Shown here: piece by piece, positions 25,889 to 34,432 of the stretch
Position numbering within the stretch: the stretch's first letter is position 1
Layout of the letters: the number at the start of each line of letters is the position of its first letter
Source: CAISIP01 sp965278985
Lineage (GTDB): Bacteria; Pseudomonadota; Gammaproteobacteria; Burkholderiales; Burkholderiaceae_C
Length of the DNA stretch: 64,000 bases
Direction: 5' to 3'
Assembly: GCA_965278985.1 (NCBI GenBank)
Contig: OZ257131.1
Location: forward strand, 5,084,001-5,148,000
Notes under the pieces: model-generated
What the model saw: the letters and a program-made list of their open reading frames with translations, nothing else
The model's database searches: none
What the model was told of the DNA's origin: nothing
Translations under genes and position numbers: made by a program

Positions 25889-26593
25889 TCATGCGAGGAT
25901 CCTGGCGCGCCAGCGCCCGGAGAGGGTTTGGAGAAGCCAAGCGAAGGCGCAGACCACCACGAAATACGTCAGCGCCGCCCCGGTGTACAGCGGCAGCGGC
26001 TGCATCTCCTGCGCCGACACCATCGACACCTGGTACATCAGGTCGGGCACGGCGATCAGCGACACGATGCTGGTGGCCTTGAACAGCGACACGAACTGGT
26101 TCACCGACTCGGGCAGCATGCGCCGCACCACCTGCGGCAGGATGATGCGCCACATGATCAGCCGCTCCGACATGCCGAGGCCGCGCCCGGCCTCGATCTG
26201 CCCGCGCGGCACGGCCTCGATGCCGGCGCGGAAGGTCTCGGCGAAATACCCGCTGTAGACGAAGCCCAGCGCGATCAGCGCCGACACGAAGGGGTCGAAC
26301 TCCAGCCGCCTGCCAATCAGCGTACCCAGCAGCAGCGGCAGCACGAAGTGCACCCACACCACCATGATGTAGTCGGGCGCGTTGCGCGACACCTCCACAT
26401 GCAGCGTGCCGGCCCAGCGCAGCACGCGCCAGCGGCCTGTGCGCATCAGCGCCGCAATGAGTCCACCGGCCAGGGCCAGCGCGGCCGCACAGACGAACAC
26501 GCCCAGGCTCATCGTGAGGCCCTTGAAGAGCACGAAGCGGTACTCCCAGAAGACCGTCAGGTCCAGCGATTCGCGTAGGCTCTCTGAGAACAT
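25889..26593 (-). CDS. Polar amino acid ABC transporter permease (first)
   Basis: HisM/GlnP-type permease of 234 residues. The EAA loop is seen in EAVPRGQIEAGRGLGMSERL and WRIILPQVVRRMLPESVNQF. Its ATG shares one base with the TGA stop of the ATPase gene (TGATG), so translation is coupled. It pairs with the following permease. The frame is open much further upstream through the ATPase gene, but there only as a shadow; the MFSESLRESLDLTVFWEYRF start fits the family. Confidence 0.9.
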   Translation of the reverse strand: MFSESLRESLDLTVFWEYRFVLFKGLTMSLGVFVCAAALALAGGLIAALMRTGRWRVLRWAGTLHVEVSRNAPDYIMVVWVHFVLPLLLGTLIGRRLEFDPFVSALIALGFVYSGYFAETFRAGIEAVPRGQIEAGRGLGMSERLIMWRIILPQVVRRMLPESVNQFVSLFKATSIVSLIAVPDLMYQVSMVSAQEMQPLPLYTGAALTYFVVVCAFAWLLQTLSGRWRARILA

Positions 26594-27366
26594 CAGTGTT
26601 GCCGCAGGGATTTGGCGAGGAACTGCTGCAGCCGTTCGGAGCGCGGCTGCTGGAACAGTGCCGCGGGCGGGCCCTGCTCCTCCACCACGCCGTTGTGCAG
26701 GAACATCACGTGGTCCGACACCTCGCGCGCGAAACCCATCTCGTGCGTGACCACGATCATGGTCGTGCCGTCGCGCGCCAGGTCGCGCATCACGGCCAGC
26801 ACCTCGTCGGTAAGTTCGGGGTCCAGCGAGGAGGTGGCCTCGTCGAAGAGCATCACCTTCGGGCCCATGGCCAGCGCCCGTGCGATGGCCACGCGCTGCT
26901 GCTGGCCACCCGAAAGGCGGGCAGGATACGCATCGGCCTTCTCCAGCATCTGCACGCGCTGCAGCGCCGCACGGCCCGCCTCCAGCGCCTGCTTGCGCGG
27001 CAGGCCCCGCACATGGCGCGGCGCCTCGGCCACGTTCTCCAGCACCGTCATGTGGGGCCAGAGGTTGAACTGCTGGAACACCATGCCCAGGTCGCGGCGG
27101 ATGCGGTTGATCTCGGCCAGCGTGCGCGGCTTGCCGGGCTTGCCGTCCTGGTAACACAGCGAGGCACCGTCGATCAGCACGTCGCCGCGCGTGGGCGTCT
27201 CCAGGTGGTTGATGCAACGCAGCAGCGTGCTCTTGCCCGAGCCGCTGGCGCCGATCATGCTGAGCACCGTGCCGCGCGCCACGTCGAAGGAGATGCCCTT
27301 GAGCACCTCCTGCGTGCCGAAGGTCTTGTGCAGGTCCTGCACGCGGATGGTGGGGGCCTCGGCCAT
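26593..27366 (-). CDS. Polar amino acid ABC transporter ATP-binding protein
   Basis: Cytoplasmic ATPase of 257 residues in the GlnQ/HisP family. Walker A GASGSGKSTLLRCINHLE, signature LSGGQQQRVAIARALA, Walker B VMLFDEATSSLDPEL and the switch histidine in VVTHEMGFAREVSD are all intact. The ATG at 27366 shares a base with the stop of the substrate-binding protein gene (TGATG), and the same coupling occurs at its own stop. The ligand is likely a polar amino acid or a derivative. Confidence 0.94.
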   Translation of the reverse strand: MAEAPTIRVQDLHKTFGTQEVLKGISFDVARGTVLSMIGASGSGKSTLLRCINHLETPTRGDVLIDGASLCYQDGKPGKPRTLAEINRIRRDLGMVFQQFNLWPHMTVLENVAEAPRHVRGLPRKQALEAGRAALQRVQMLEKADAYPARLSGGQQQRVAIARALAMGPKVMLFDEATSSLDPELTDEVLAVMRDLARDGTTMIVVTHEMGFAREVSDHVMFLHNGVVEEQGPPAALFQQPRSERLQQFLAKSLRQH

Positions 27367-28241
27367 CAGGTCGTGGTGGAGAGGAATTCCATGTGCTGCG
27401 CCATCAGCCGGTCCGTCTCGCCGTTGACGCGCTGGAAGTGGGCCCAGAAGTCCAGGAAGTTCTTCCACTCGTAGTCGCCGAAGCGCACCGCCCAGCTGCT
27501 GGGGCGCTTGTCGATGGGGCTGGTGGGCTGGAACGCGGCCGCCCAGTTGGTGCGCTTGGCCATCAATTGCACCGCCACCTGCGAGCTCATCCACACGTCG
27601 GCGCGCTTGGCCCGCACGGGCTCGGCGCCCAGGTCGGCCTGGCCGGTGGTGGTGATGAGCTTGGCCTTGGGGAAGAGGATCGGGATGCGCGGCTCCTCGC
27701 TGCCGCCCGAGACGACCGAGAAGGTCACGTTCGGGTTGTTGAAATCGGCCAGGGTCTTGAACTTGCCGGCGTTGTCCTTGTGCACCAGCAGCAGGCTGCC
27801 CACCTCGAACAGCGGGCCGATGTAGTCCACCGCCACGGCGCGCGGGATGGTGTAGGTGAGCGCCGAGGTGAACACGTCGTAGTCGTTGCGGCGCAGGGCC
27901 ACGGTGGCGTTCTGGAAGGTCACCTCCTTGAACTCCAGCTTCACCTCCAGCGACTTGGCCAGCTGCATGGCGAGGTCGTGGTGTATGCCGGCCAGGTCGC
28001 CGGTCTTGGCGTTCTTGTAGAAGAAGGGACCGGTCTGCGCGTAGCCCGCGCGCAGCACGCCGGCGGCGAGGACTTTGGCCAGCGTGGAGTCCTTGCTGAT
28101 GCCGCTGTCCAGCCCCTGCGCGCGCAGTGACGTGGGCGTGAGGCCGGCGCCGAGGCCCGCGCCGACGGCGCCTGCCACGCTGCCTAGCATGGCGGCGCCC
28201 TTGAGGAAGTTGCGCTTGGGGTTACCGTTGTCCTGGGTCAT
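27366..28241 (-). CDS. Periplasmic substrate-binding protein of amino acid ABC transporter
   Basis: Family 3 solute-binding protein of 291 residues. The N-terminus has a Tat-like motif KRNFLKGAAM and a hydrophobic Ala/Gly stretch with likely cleavage after LRAQ, so export may be by Tat. The mature part contains VLRAGYAQTGPFFYKNAKTG, DLAGIHHDLAMQLAKSLEVK and the hinge-region FTSALTYTIPRAVAVDYIGP. It is the first gene of the transporter set and follows the PLP-enzyme gene by 64 bp. It binds an unidentified amino acid-like ligand. Confidence 0.88.
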   Translation of the reverse strand: MTQDNGNPKRNFLKGAAMLGSVAGAVGAGLGAGLTPTSLRAQGLDSGISKDSTLAKVLAAGVLRAGYAQTGPFFYKNAKTGDLAGIHHDLAMQLAKSLEVKLEFKEVTFQNATVALRRNDYDVFTSALTYTIPRAVAVDYIGPLFEVGSLLLVHKDNAGKFKTLADFNNPNVTFSVVSGGSEEPRIPILFPKAKLITTTGQADLGAEPVRAKRADVWMSSQVAVQLMAKRTNWAAAFQPTSPIDKRPSSWAVRFGDYEWKNFLDFWAHFQRVNGETDRLMAQHMEFLSTTT

Positions 28242-28305
28242 GTCCGTTCTCCTGGGGGTGAAGGGTGAGGGGTGGAAGAGGGGTTGCCTGGTGCGGGGCG
28301 GTGCG

Positions 28306-29412
28306 TCAGCCCGAGCCGGGGCGCAGCAGCGGCAGCACGGCCTCGGGCCGGCCGGCGCGTTGCGGGTAGAGCGCGGGATGCAGGAAGGTGGTGGCATCGG
28401 CGTAGCCCACATCGAAGTCGATGGACTGGCCCACGGCGGGGTGCGTGCAGTCCTCGGCGAAATCCAGCGTGCAGTGTTCCGCCGCGTGGGCCATGCGTGT
28501 GACGGCCGGCAGGCCCAGCGGCTGCGCCGCCAGCGGGTAGACGCCATGCCAGCGCCAGCCCGCATCGCTGACCAGCCGGCGTGCCGAGGGCCGTGCCACC
28601 ACGCGGGCGCGCAGCCGCAGCGCGGGCTCCAGCGGCAGGTGGAATTCCGTGCGGTACCGCAGGTCGCCGAAGACGCCGCCGCCGGCCTGGATCTCGGTCA
28701 CGCCCGCGATGCGGTGGCTGAAGCAGTAGGTGCCTGTGCCGCCGCAGCTCACGATGTCCACGGCGATGCCTGCTGCGCGGCAGGCCTCGGCGCTGCGCGT
28801 CAGCCGGCCCACGGCCTCTTCCACCGCGGCCTGCTTGGCCACGGGGTCGGCGATGCGGGTGGTGTGGCCTTCCCAGGCCATCAGGCCGGCGAAGCGCAGC
28901 GCGGGCTCCGCCACCACGGCGCGTGCCAGCACCACCGCGGCCTCGCCCGGCAGGACGCCGGCGCGCTGCAGGCCCACGTCCACTTCGATCAGCACGGGGA
29001 TGCGGACTTCGGCTGCATTGGCCGCTGTGGCGAGCAGCCGGATGTGTTCCGGTGCATCGATGGTCGCGTGGACCGTGGCCTCGCGGTTCAGGATCGCCAG
29101 TTGCCGCAGCGCCAGGCGCTCCACGACCTGGTTGGCGACCAGCACATCGGTGATGCCGGCCTGCACCATGGCCGCGGCCTCGGCGACCGTGGCGCAGGTC
29201 ACGCCCTGGGCCCCTGCGGCCTGGAGGCGTCGGGCGAGTTCGGGTGAACGGATCGCCTTGACATGGGGCCGCCAGCGCTTGCCCCCTTCGCGGACGATGC
29301 TGCCCGCCAGCCGCGCGACATTGCGCTCGAAGGCATCGAGGTCCAGCACCAGATGCGGGTGATGGGGGGTGTCTGCCATGTTCGCGGCGGGGCCGTGCGG
29401 GGTCGGCATCAT
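28306..29412 (-). CDS. D-threonine aldolase/D-serine dehydratase-like PLP enzyme
   Basis: Fold-type III PLP enzyme of the alanine racemase N-terminal class, 368 residues. The cofactor lysine is in WRPHVKAIRSPELARRLQAA near residue 50; the phosphate-binding loop is around SCGGTGTYCFSHRI and IQAGGGVFGD. Relatives cleave D-3-hydroxy amino acids or dehydrate D-serine. The C-terminal H-x-C/D metal motif usual in those enzymes is not obvious; I see only DATTFLHPALYP at that place. Start ATG at 29412 overlaps the hyuB stop by four bases; a second ATG at 29379 is possible. Its coupling to hydantoinase genes suggests handling of a D-configured cleavage product. Confidence 0.8.
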   Translation of the reverse strand: MMPTPHGPAANMADTPHHPHLVLDLDAFERNVARLAGSIVREGGKRWRPHVKAIRSPELARRLQAAGAQGVTCATVAEAAAMVQAGITDVLVANQVVERLALRQLAILNREATVHATIDAPEHIRLLATAANAAEVRIPVLIEVDVGLQRAGVLPGEAAVVLARAVVAEPALRFAGLMAWEGHTTRIADPVAKQAAVEEAVGRLTRSAEACRAAGIAVDIVSCGGTGTYCFSHRIAGVTEIQAGGGVFGDLRYRTEFHLPLEPALRLRARVVARPSARRLVSDAGWRWHGVYPLAAQPLGLPAVTRMAHAAEHCTLDFAEDCTHPAVGQSIDFDVGYADATTFLHPALYPQRAGRPEAVLPLLRPGSG

Positions 29413-31172
29413 GCCGGGGTGGGCGCCGTGGCGCGTAGCTGCTGGCGCGCCTGGGCCGTGGCCGCCGTGTCCACCGCGTGGTCGTCGGCGGACAGGCACA
29501 CGCCATACAGCGTGCGCGCGGCCTCGGAGCTGACCTTGCCATCGAGCACATCGTCCAGCACGCGTTGCGGGTCCCGCTCCAGCGGGTCGCCCCAGCCGCC
29601 GCCGCCCGCCAGGATGGCCTCGTAGAGTTCGCCGCGCTGGAAGGTGCGCATGAACTTGCCGGGCAGCTGCACACGCTCCTTCGATGCCCCGGTGAGGAAG
29701 TTGGCGGCGAAGGCACCCTTGTGGCCGCCCTGCAGCCCGTAGGGCTGGAACTTCTGGCGGTCGCTGCGCACCTGCAGCACGGCATCGGGCACGCCCGTGA
29801 GGCGGTAGGTGCGCACCATGCCCACGCCGCCGCGGTGCTTGCCCGCGCCGCCCGAGTCGGTGCGAAAGCCATACCGCTCGATGCGCACGGGCTGTTCGCC
29901 CTCCACCACTTCGATGGGCGAATTGGAGTAGTTCACGGCCAACGAGGACAGGCCGTCGTTGGTGTCCTTGTTCGGCCGGCCGCCCCAGGTGCCGAACAGG
30001 AATTCGAGCAGCACGAAGGGGTTGGCCTGCTGGTCGTAACCCGCAATGGTCACGCCGAAGTCGCCCTGCGCACCACAGGCGAAGACCTTGTGCGGCAGCA
30101 TCATCGCCAGGGCGCCCCACACCGCCTCGGTGCAGCGCATGGCCGTGAGGCCGCGCGCGGCCACCGGGGCAGGCGTGGTGGGGAACACCACGGTGCCGGG
30201 CTCGGCCGTCACCTTGAGCACGCGCATGAAGCCGCTGTTGGTGGGCAGGCTGGCGTCCATGATGCAGCGCACACAGGCCCAGGTGCAGGACTGCGTCATC
30301 GAGAACGGCAGGTTGATGGAGCCCCGCACCTGCGGCGAGCTGCCGCTGAAATCCACGGACAGGTCCGAACCCTGCTTGGTGATGCGGCAGCGGATGCGGA
30401 TGCTGTCTTCGCTGAAGCCGTCGTCGTCCAGGAAATCCTCGAACACCCATTCGCCGTCGGCCAGCGCAGAGAGTTCTGCGCGGGTCATCGTCTCGGTGTA
30501 GTCCAGCAGGTGCGCCATCTCGGCCACCAGCACGTCCGCGCCGTAGCGCTTCGCCAAGCCCTGCATCGCGCGTTCGCCGCGCGTGCAGGCGGCCACCGTG
30601 GACATCACGTCGCCCTGCACCTTGTCGGGCAGGCGCACGTTGAGCGTCAGGATGGCCATGAGGTCCTGGTTCAGCACGCCCTGGCTGTACAGCCGCACGG
30701 GCGGCAGGCGCAGGCCCTCCTGGAAGATCTCGGTGTTGTCGCAGGCGTTGCCGCCGGCCACGCGCCCGCCGATGTCGGTCTGGTGGCCGATGGCGGCAGA
30801 GAAACCCAGCAGCACACCTTCGAAGAAGATGGGCTTGAAGACATAGATGTCGGGCAGGTGCGTGCCGCCGCCGGTGTAGGGGTCGTTCGTGATGTAGACG
30901 TCGCCCTCGTGCATGTCGCCCGCGAAGCGTGCAATGATGGTCTCGATGGTGGGCGGGAACGAGCCCATGTGCATGGGCAGGCACAGGCCCTGCGAGATCA
31001 GGTTGCCCTGCGCGTCGATGAGGCCGGTGGAGAAGTCCATCGCCTCCTTGATCACGTAGGAGCGCGCGGTGCGCACCACGGTGGCCGCCATTTCGTCGGA
31101 GATCGCTGCGAAGGCGTTCTTGAGCAGCTCCAGCCGGATCGGGTCGCGCTGGATGTCCTGGGTCTTGGTCAT
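29409..31172 (-). CDS. Hydantoinase B/oxoprolinase family subunit
   Basis: Beta-type subunit of an ATP-dependent hydantoinase/5-oxoprolinase-like cyclic amidase, 587 residues. The start region RLELLKNAFAAISDEMAATV and the segment GDVYITNDPYTGGGTHLPDI, rich in metal-binding type Asp and His, are typical. FGTWGGRPNKDTNDGLSSLA and RTDSGGAGKHRGGVGMVR are further family blocks. The ATG at 31172 lies 16 bp after the hyuA stop; an in-frame TTG at 31184 is an alternative. It acts with HyuA to open a cyclic amide at the cost of ATP. Confidence 0.9.
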   Translation of the reverse strand: MTKTQDIQRDPIRLELLKNAFAAISDEMAATVVRTARSYVIKEAMDFSTGLIDAQGNLISQGLCLPMHMGSFPPTIETIIARFAGDMHEGDVYITNDPYTGGGTHLPDIYVFKPIFFEGVLLGFSAAIGHQTDIGGRVAGGNACDNTEIFQEGLRLPPVRLYSQGVLNQDLMAILTLNVRLPDKVQGDVMSTVAACTRGERAMQGLAKRYGADVLVAEMAHLLDYTETMTRAELSALADGEWVFEDFLDDDGFSEDSIRIRCRITKQGSDLSVDFSGSSPQVRGSINLPFSMTQSCTWACVRCIMDASLPTNSGFMRVLKVTAEPGTVVFPTTPAPVAARGLTAMRCTEAVWGALAMMLPHKVFACGAQGDFGVTIAGYDQQANPFVLLEFLFGTWGGRPNKDTNDGLSSLAVNYSNSPIEVVEGEQPVRIERYGFRTDSGGAGKHRGGVGMVRTYRLTGVPDAVLQVRSDRQKFQPYGLQGGHKGAFAANFLTGASKERVQLPGKFMRTFQRGELYEAILAGGGGWGDPLERDPQRVLDDVLDGKVSSEAARTLYGVCLSADDHAVDTAATAQARQQLRATAPTPA

Positions 31173-31188
31173 GGTGCGCTTCAACTTC

Positions 31189-33282
31189 CTACAGGAGGGG
31201 GCTCAGGTCGATGTGCACACTGCCCGTGGCGTCGCGCCGCACCAGGGCACCGGGCGGTACCACGATGGTGGTGTCGTACTCCTCGATCACCATCGGGCCG
31301 GTGCTGTCCTGCAGTGTCTCGCGGCGCAGCACCGGCGTGTCCTGCCAACCCCAGCGCGGCCCGAAATACACATTGCGCCGGCCCGCAGCAGAGCCTGCGC
31401 GCCGTGCCACTGCGGGGTTGATGCGGTCCGCCCGCACGTCGATGGCCTCGCCGGCACGGGCGCGCACACGCAGCCGCAGGTTCACGATCTGCGTGGCCTC
31501 CTGCGGGCTGTGGTAGCCATAGGTGCGGTCATGCTCGGCATGGAAGCCCTGTACCGCCTGCGCAACACCGGCCTCCGTGAGGGGCAGCGTGACCGGGATG
31601 CCCAGCTCGGAGCTCTGGCCGCGGTACCGCAGGTCCAGCAGAAAGTGGTTTTCGCTGTCGGACGCCGCCACGCCCTCGGCCACCATCAGCACCGCAGCCT
31701 CGTGCTGCAGCTCGGCCGCCAGTGCGTTGAGCCGGGCCGCATCGGCCTGCGCCGCATCCATGTTGGCCGTGCGCACCAACCGGTGCTCGATGCGCGTGAA
31801 CAGCAGGCCGAAGGCGCTGAACACGCCCGACGCCGGTGGCACCACGATGTGGGCGATGCCCGCATGCAGCGCCAGCGACGCGGCGTGCACCGGCCCGCTG
31901 CCGCCGAAGGCGATCATCGTGAAGTCGGCCGGCGCACGGCCGATCTCGCTGGTCACGGCCTGTACGGCGCGCACCATGGTGGCGTTGGCCACCTCGTGGA
32001 TGCCGTAGGCCGCCTCGTGCACCGGCAGCTTCAGCGGGCCGGCGATGGTGGTCTCGATGGCGGCCTGTGCGGCCGCGCTGTCGATGGGCATGGCGCCATC
32101 GAGCAGGTGGCTGCGGTTGAGGAAACCCAGCACCACGTTGGCGTCCGTCACGGCCGGCACCGTGCCGCCGCGCCCGTAACAGGCCGGGCCGGGCACGGAG
32201 CTGGCACTCTTGGGGCCCACGCGCAAGGCGCCGCCCGCGTCGATCCAGGCCAGGCTGCCGCCGCCGGCGCCGATCTCGGCCAGGTCGATGGCCGGTGCGC
32301 GCACCACATACCCGCCGCCGCTGAGCAGGCGCTGGCCCGCATTCAGCGCGGCGCCCACTTCCAGCTGGTCCGTCAGGCGCGGCTCGCCGTTCTCGATCAG
32401 GCAGGCCTTGGCCGTGGTGCCGCCCATGTCGAAGGCGATGATGTTGGGAATCCCCAGCATGCGGCCCAGCGCCGCGGCGCCCACGGCACCTGCGGCGGGG
32501 CCGGACTCGATGCAGTAGGCCGGCAGCTGGCGTGCGGTGGAGGACTGCATCACGCCGCCGGCGGACTGCATCACCATCAGCGGTGCCCGCGTGCCCGTGT
32601 TCTCCAGGCCGCGCTCCAGCGCGCCGAGGTAGGTGTCGACCACCGGCTTGATGAAGGCGTTCACCACCGTGGTGCTGGTGCGCTCGAATTCGCGGATCTC
32701 GGGCAGCACCTGGAATGAGGCGGACACGGCGATGTGCGGTGCACGCGCGCGCACCAGCTCGACCACGCGGCGCTCGTGCGCAGCGTTCACATAGGAGTGC
32801 AGCAGGCAGATGGCGATGGAGTCCACGCCCTCAGCCAGCAAGGTATCCACGGCAGAGGCGACGTCTTCTTCCTGCAGCGGATCGATGACCTCGCCGAGGG
32901 CGGACATGCGCTCGCGCACCTCGAGGCGCAGCGCGCGGCGCACCAGCGGTGTAGGCTTGTCCCAGTCCATGTTGTAGAGCTGCGGCATGCGCAGGCGGCC
33001 GATCTCCAGCACATCGCGGAAGCCCTGCGTGGTGATCAGGCCCACGCGGGCGCCGGTGCGGGTGAGCAGGGCGTTGGTGGCCACCGTGAAGGCATGCACC
33101 ATGCGGTCGATATGGCCAGGGCGCAACACCCCGGCGCCGGCCATCTGTGCCACGCCATCGAGGATGCCGCGGCTGTAGTCGTCGGGGGTGGAGAGCACCT
33201 TCAGCGTGTGGATGCCGGTGCGGCCGTCTGCCACCACCAGGTCGGTGAAGGTGCCTCCAACGTCAAAACCAATGTGGTGCAT
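31189..33282 (-). CDS. Hydantoinase A/oxoprolinase family subunit
   Basis: Alpha-type, ATP-binding subunit of the same amidase, 697 residues. It begins MHHIGFDVGGTFTDLVVADG, an acetate/sugar kinase-type nucleotide loop, and has ATNALLTRTGARVGLITTQG, then NIIAFDMGGTTAKACLIENG as a second phosphate-binding loop, and APADFTMIAFGGSGPVHAAS. The first gene of a minus-strand operon with hyuB, the PLP enzyme and an ABC importer. Possible substrates include hydantoins, 5-oxoproline or N-methylhydantoin-like rings; the exact one cannot be told. The frame stays open upstream of 33282 but through a REP-like repeat. Confidence 0.9.
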   Translation of the reverse strand: MHHIGFDVGGTFTDLVVADGRTGIHTLKVLSTPDDYSRGILDGVAQMAGAGVLRPGHIDRMVHAFTVATNALLTRTGARVGLITTQGFRDVLEIGRLRMPQLYNMDWDKPTPLVRRALRLEVRERMSALGEVIDPLQEEDVASAVDTLLAEGVDSIAICLLHSYVNAAHERRVVELVRARAPHIAVSASFQVLPEIREFERTSTTVVNAFIKPVVDTYLGALERGLENTGTRAPLMVMQSAGGVMQSSTARQLPAYCIESGPAAGAVGAAALGRMLGIPNIIAFDMGGTTAKACLIENGEPRLTDQLEVGAALNAGQRLLSGGGYVVRAPAIDLAEIGAGGGSLAWIDAGGALRVGPKSASSVPGPACYGRGGTVPAVTDANVVLGFLNRSHLLDGAMPIDSAAAQAAIETTIAGPLKLPVHEAAYGIHEVANATMVRAVQAVTSEIGRAPADFTMIAFGGSGPVHAASLALHAGIAHIVVPPASGVFSAFGLLFTRIEHRLVRTANMDAAQADAARLNALAAELQHEAAVLMVAEGVAASDSENHFLLDLRYRGQSSELGIPVTLPLTEAGVAQAVQGFHAEHDRTYGYHSPQEATQIVNLRLRVRARAGEAIDVRADRINPAVARRAGSAAGRRNVYFGPRWGWQDTPVLRRETLQDSTGPMVIEEYDTTIVVPPGALVRRDATGSVHIDLSPLL

Positions 33283-33321
33283 CTTGAGAATTGAACGCCC
33301 CCCGATGCGCCTGCGGCGCCT

Positions 33322-33360
33322 CCCCCCACTGGGGGGCGGCCGGCCGCTTCGGAGCGGCCG
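33322..33360. repeat. REP-like double hairpin between hyuA and LysR genes
   Basis: CCCCCC-ACT-GGGGGG is followed four bases later by CGGCCGCT-TCGG-AGCGGCCG, a perfect eight-base stem with a TTCG-type loop. The preceding ATGCGCCTGCGGCGCCT and following GTGCGCAGCGGCCC are part of the same element. It resembles palindromic repeats dispersed in Comamonadaceae genomes. It sits in a divergent promoter region (33283-33501). Confidence 0.6.
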
Positions 33361-33501
33361 TGCGCAGCGGCCCTGGTGCAAGCCGTCCTGCAGGCAATTC
33401 GGGTGGCATTGGTGCCGTGTGAAACTGAGATGCAATGTAGTGGTGGGGGATGGTGGAGCGGTAATCGGAATTGGCCGCACGCGTGATAGATTCCTTCGAT
33501 C

Positions 33502-34401
33502 ATGCGCGCCTCCCTCGCCCAGCTCGAAGCCTTCTACTGGATCGCCCGCCTGGGCAGTTTTCATGCGGCCGCGCGGCACCTGCACCTCACGCAGCCCACA
33601 GTGTCCTCACGCATCGCGGAGCTGGAGAAACTGCTGGACGCGCGCCTGTTCACGCGCGACCGCCAGCGCGCGCAGCTCACGCCGCGCGGGCGCAGCATGC
33701 TCGATCCGGTGGACCGCATGCTGCGGCTGTCCGACGACATCTCACAACAGGGTGCTGGCAACCGCACGCTGCGTGGTTTGTTGCGGCTGGGGGCCGTGGA
33801 GTCGGTGGCGCTCTTGGCCCTCACGCGGCTGATGCCCAAACTGACGGCGGACTATCCCGAACTGAAGGTGGCCCTCACGCTGGACGTGGGCTCCGAGCTG
33901 AGCCGCAAGCTCAACGCCGGCGAGCTGGACGTGGCCATCCTCACCGATCCGCAGGTGAACGACCATGTGACGGTGGAACCCGTGGGCCGCATCACGCTGG
34001 ACTGGATGGCGGGCAGCCAGATCAAGCTGCCCAAGCGCGAGATCCGCCCGCGCGACCTGCAGCGGCAGCCCATCTACACCATGCCCAACCCCTCGACCAT
34101 CTACCTGTCGATGGCCCACTGGTTCGGTGCCGCGGACGTGGAACCCGAACACGTCAACAGCTGCAACTCGCTGGCGCTGCTGGCGCGCCTGGTGGTGGAG
34201 GGCCAGGGCGTGGCGGTGTTGCCCACCGAGCTGATGCGCAGCCACATCGACAGCGGCGCCGTGCGCGTGCTGGCCACGCGCCCGGAAGTGAAGGACGGCA
34301 CCATGGCCGTGGCGTATGTCGGCCCGGTGCACCGCTACCGGATGCTGGTACGCATGATCATCAAGGCGCTGAATGAGAGTGGGCTGATGGCGCCGCTGTA
34401 G
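33502..34401 (+). CDS. LysR-type transcriptional regulator, divergent from hydantoinase operon
   Basis: LTTR of 299 residues. The winged HTH spans about residues 1-60: LAQLEAFYWIARLGSFHAAA and RHLHLTQPTVSSRIAELEKL. The effector domain includes GLLRLGAVESVALLALTRLM. Its divergent placement across 219 bp from the hyuAB-PLP-ABC operon suggests that it controls that operon in response to the imported compound. It is convergent with cbbR (31 bp between stops), so it is not the RuBisCO regulator. Confidence 0.88.
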   Translation: MRASLAQLEAFYWIARLGSFHAAARHLHLTQPTVSSRIAELEKLLDARLFTRDRQRAQLTPRGRSMLDPVDRMLRLSDDISQQGAGNRTLRGLLRLGAVESVALLALTRLMPKLTADYPELKVALTLDVGSELSRKLNAGELDVAILTDPQVNDHVTVEPVGRITLDWMAGSQIKLPKREIRPRDLQRQPIYTMPNPSTIYLSMAHWFGAADVEPEHVNSCNSLALLARLVVEGQGVAVLPTELMRSHIDSGAVRVLATRPEVKDGTMAVAYVGPVHRYRMLVRMIIKALNESGLMAPL

Positions 34402-34432
34402 CGGCACCTACTGACCGCGCTCCGGAGTGCAT

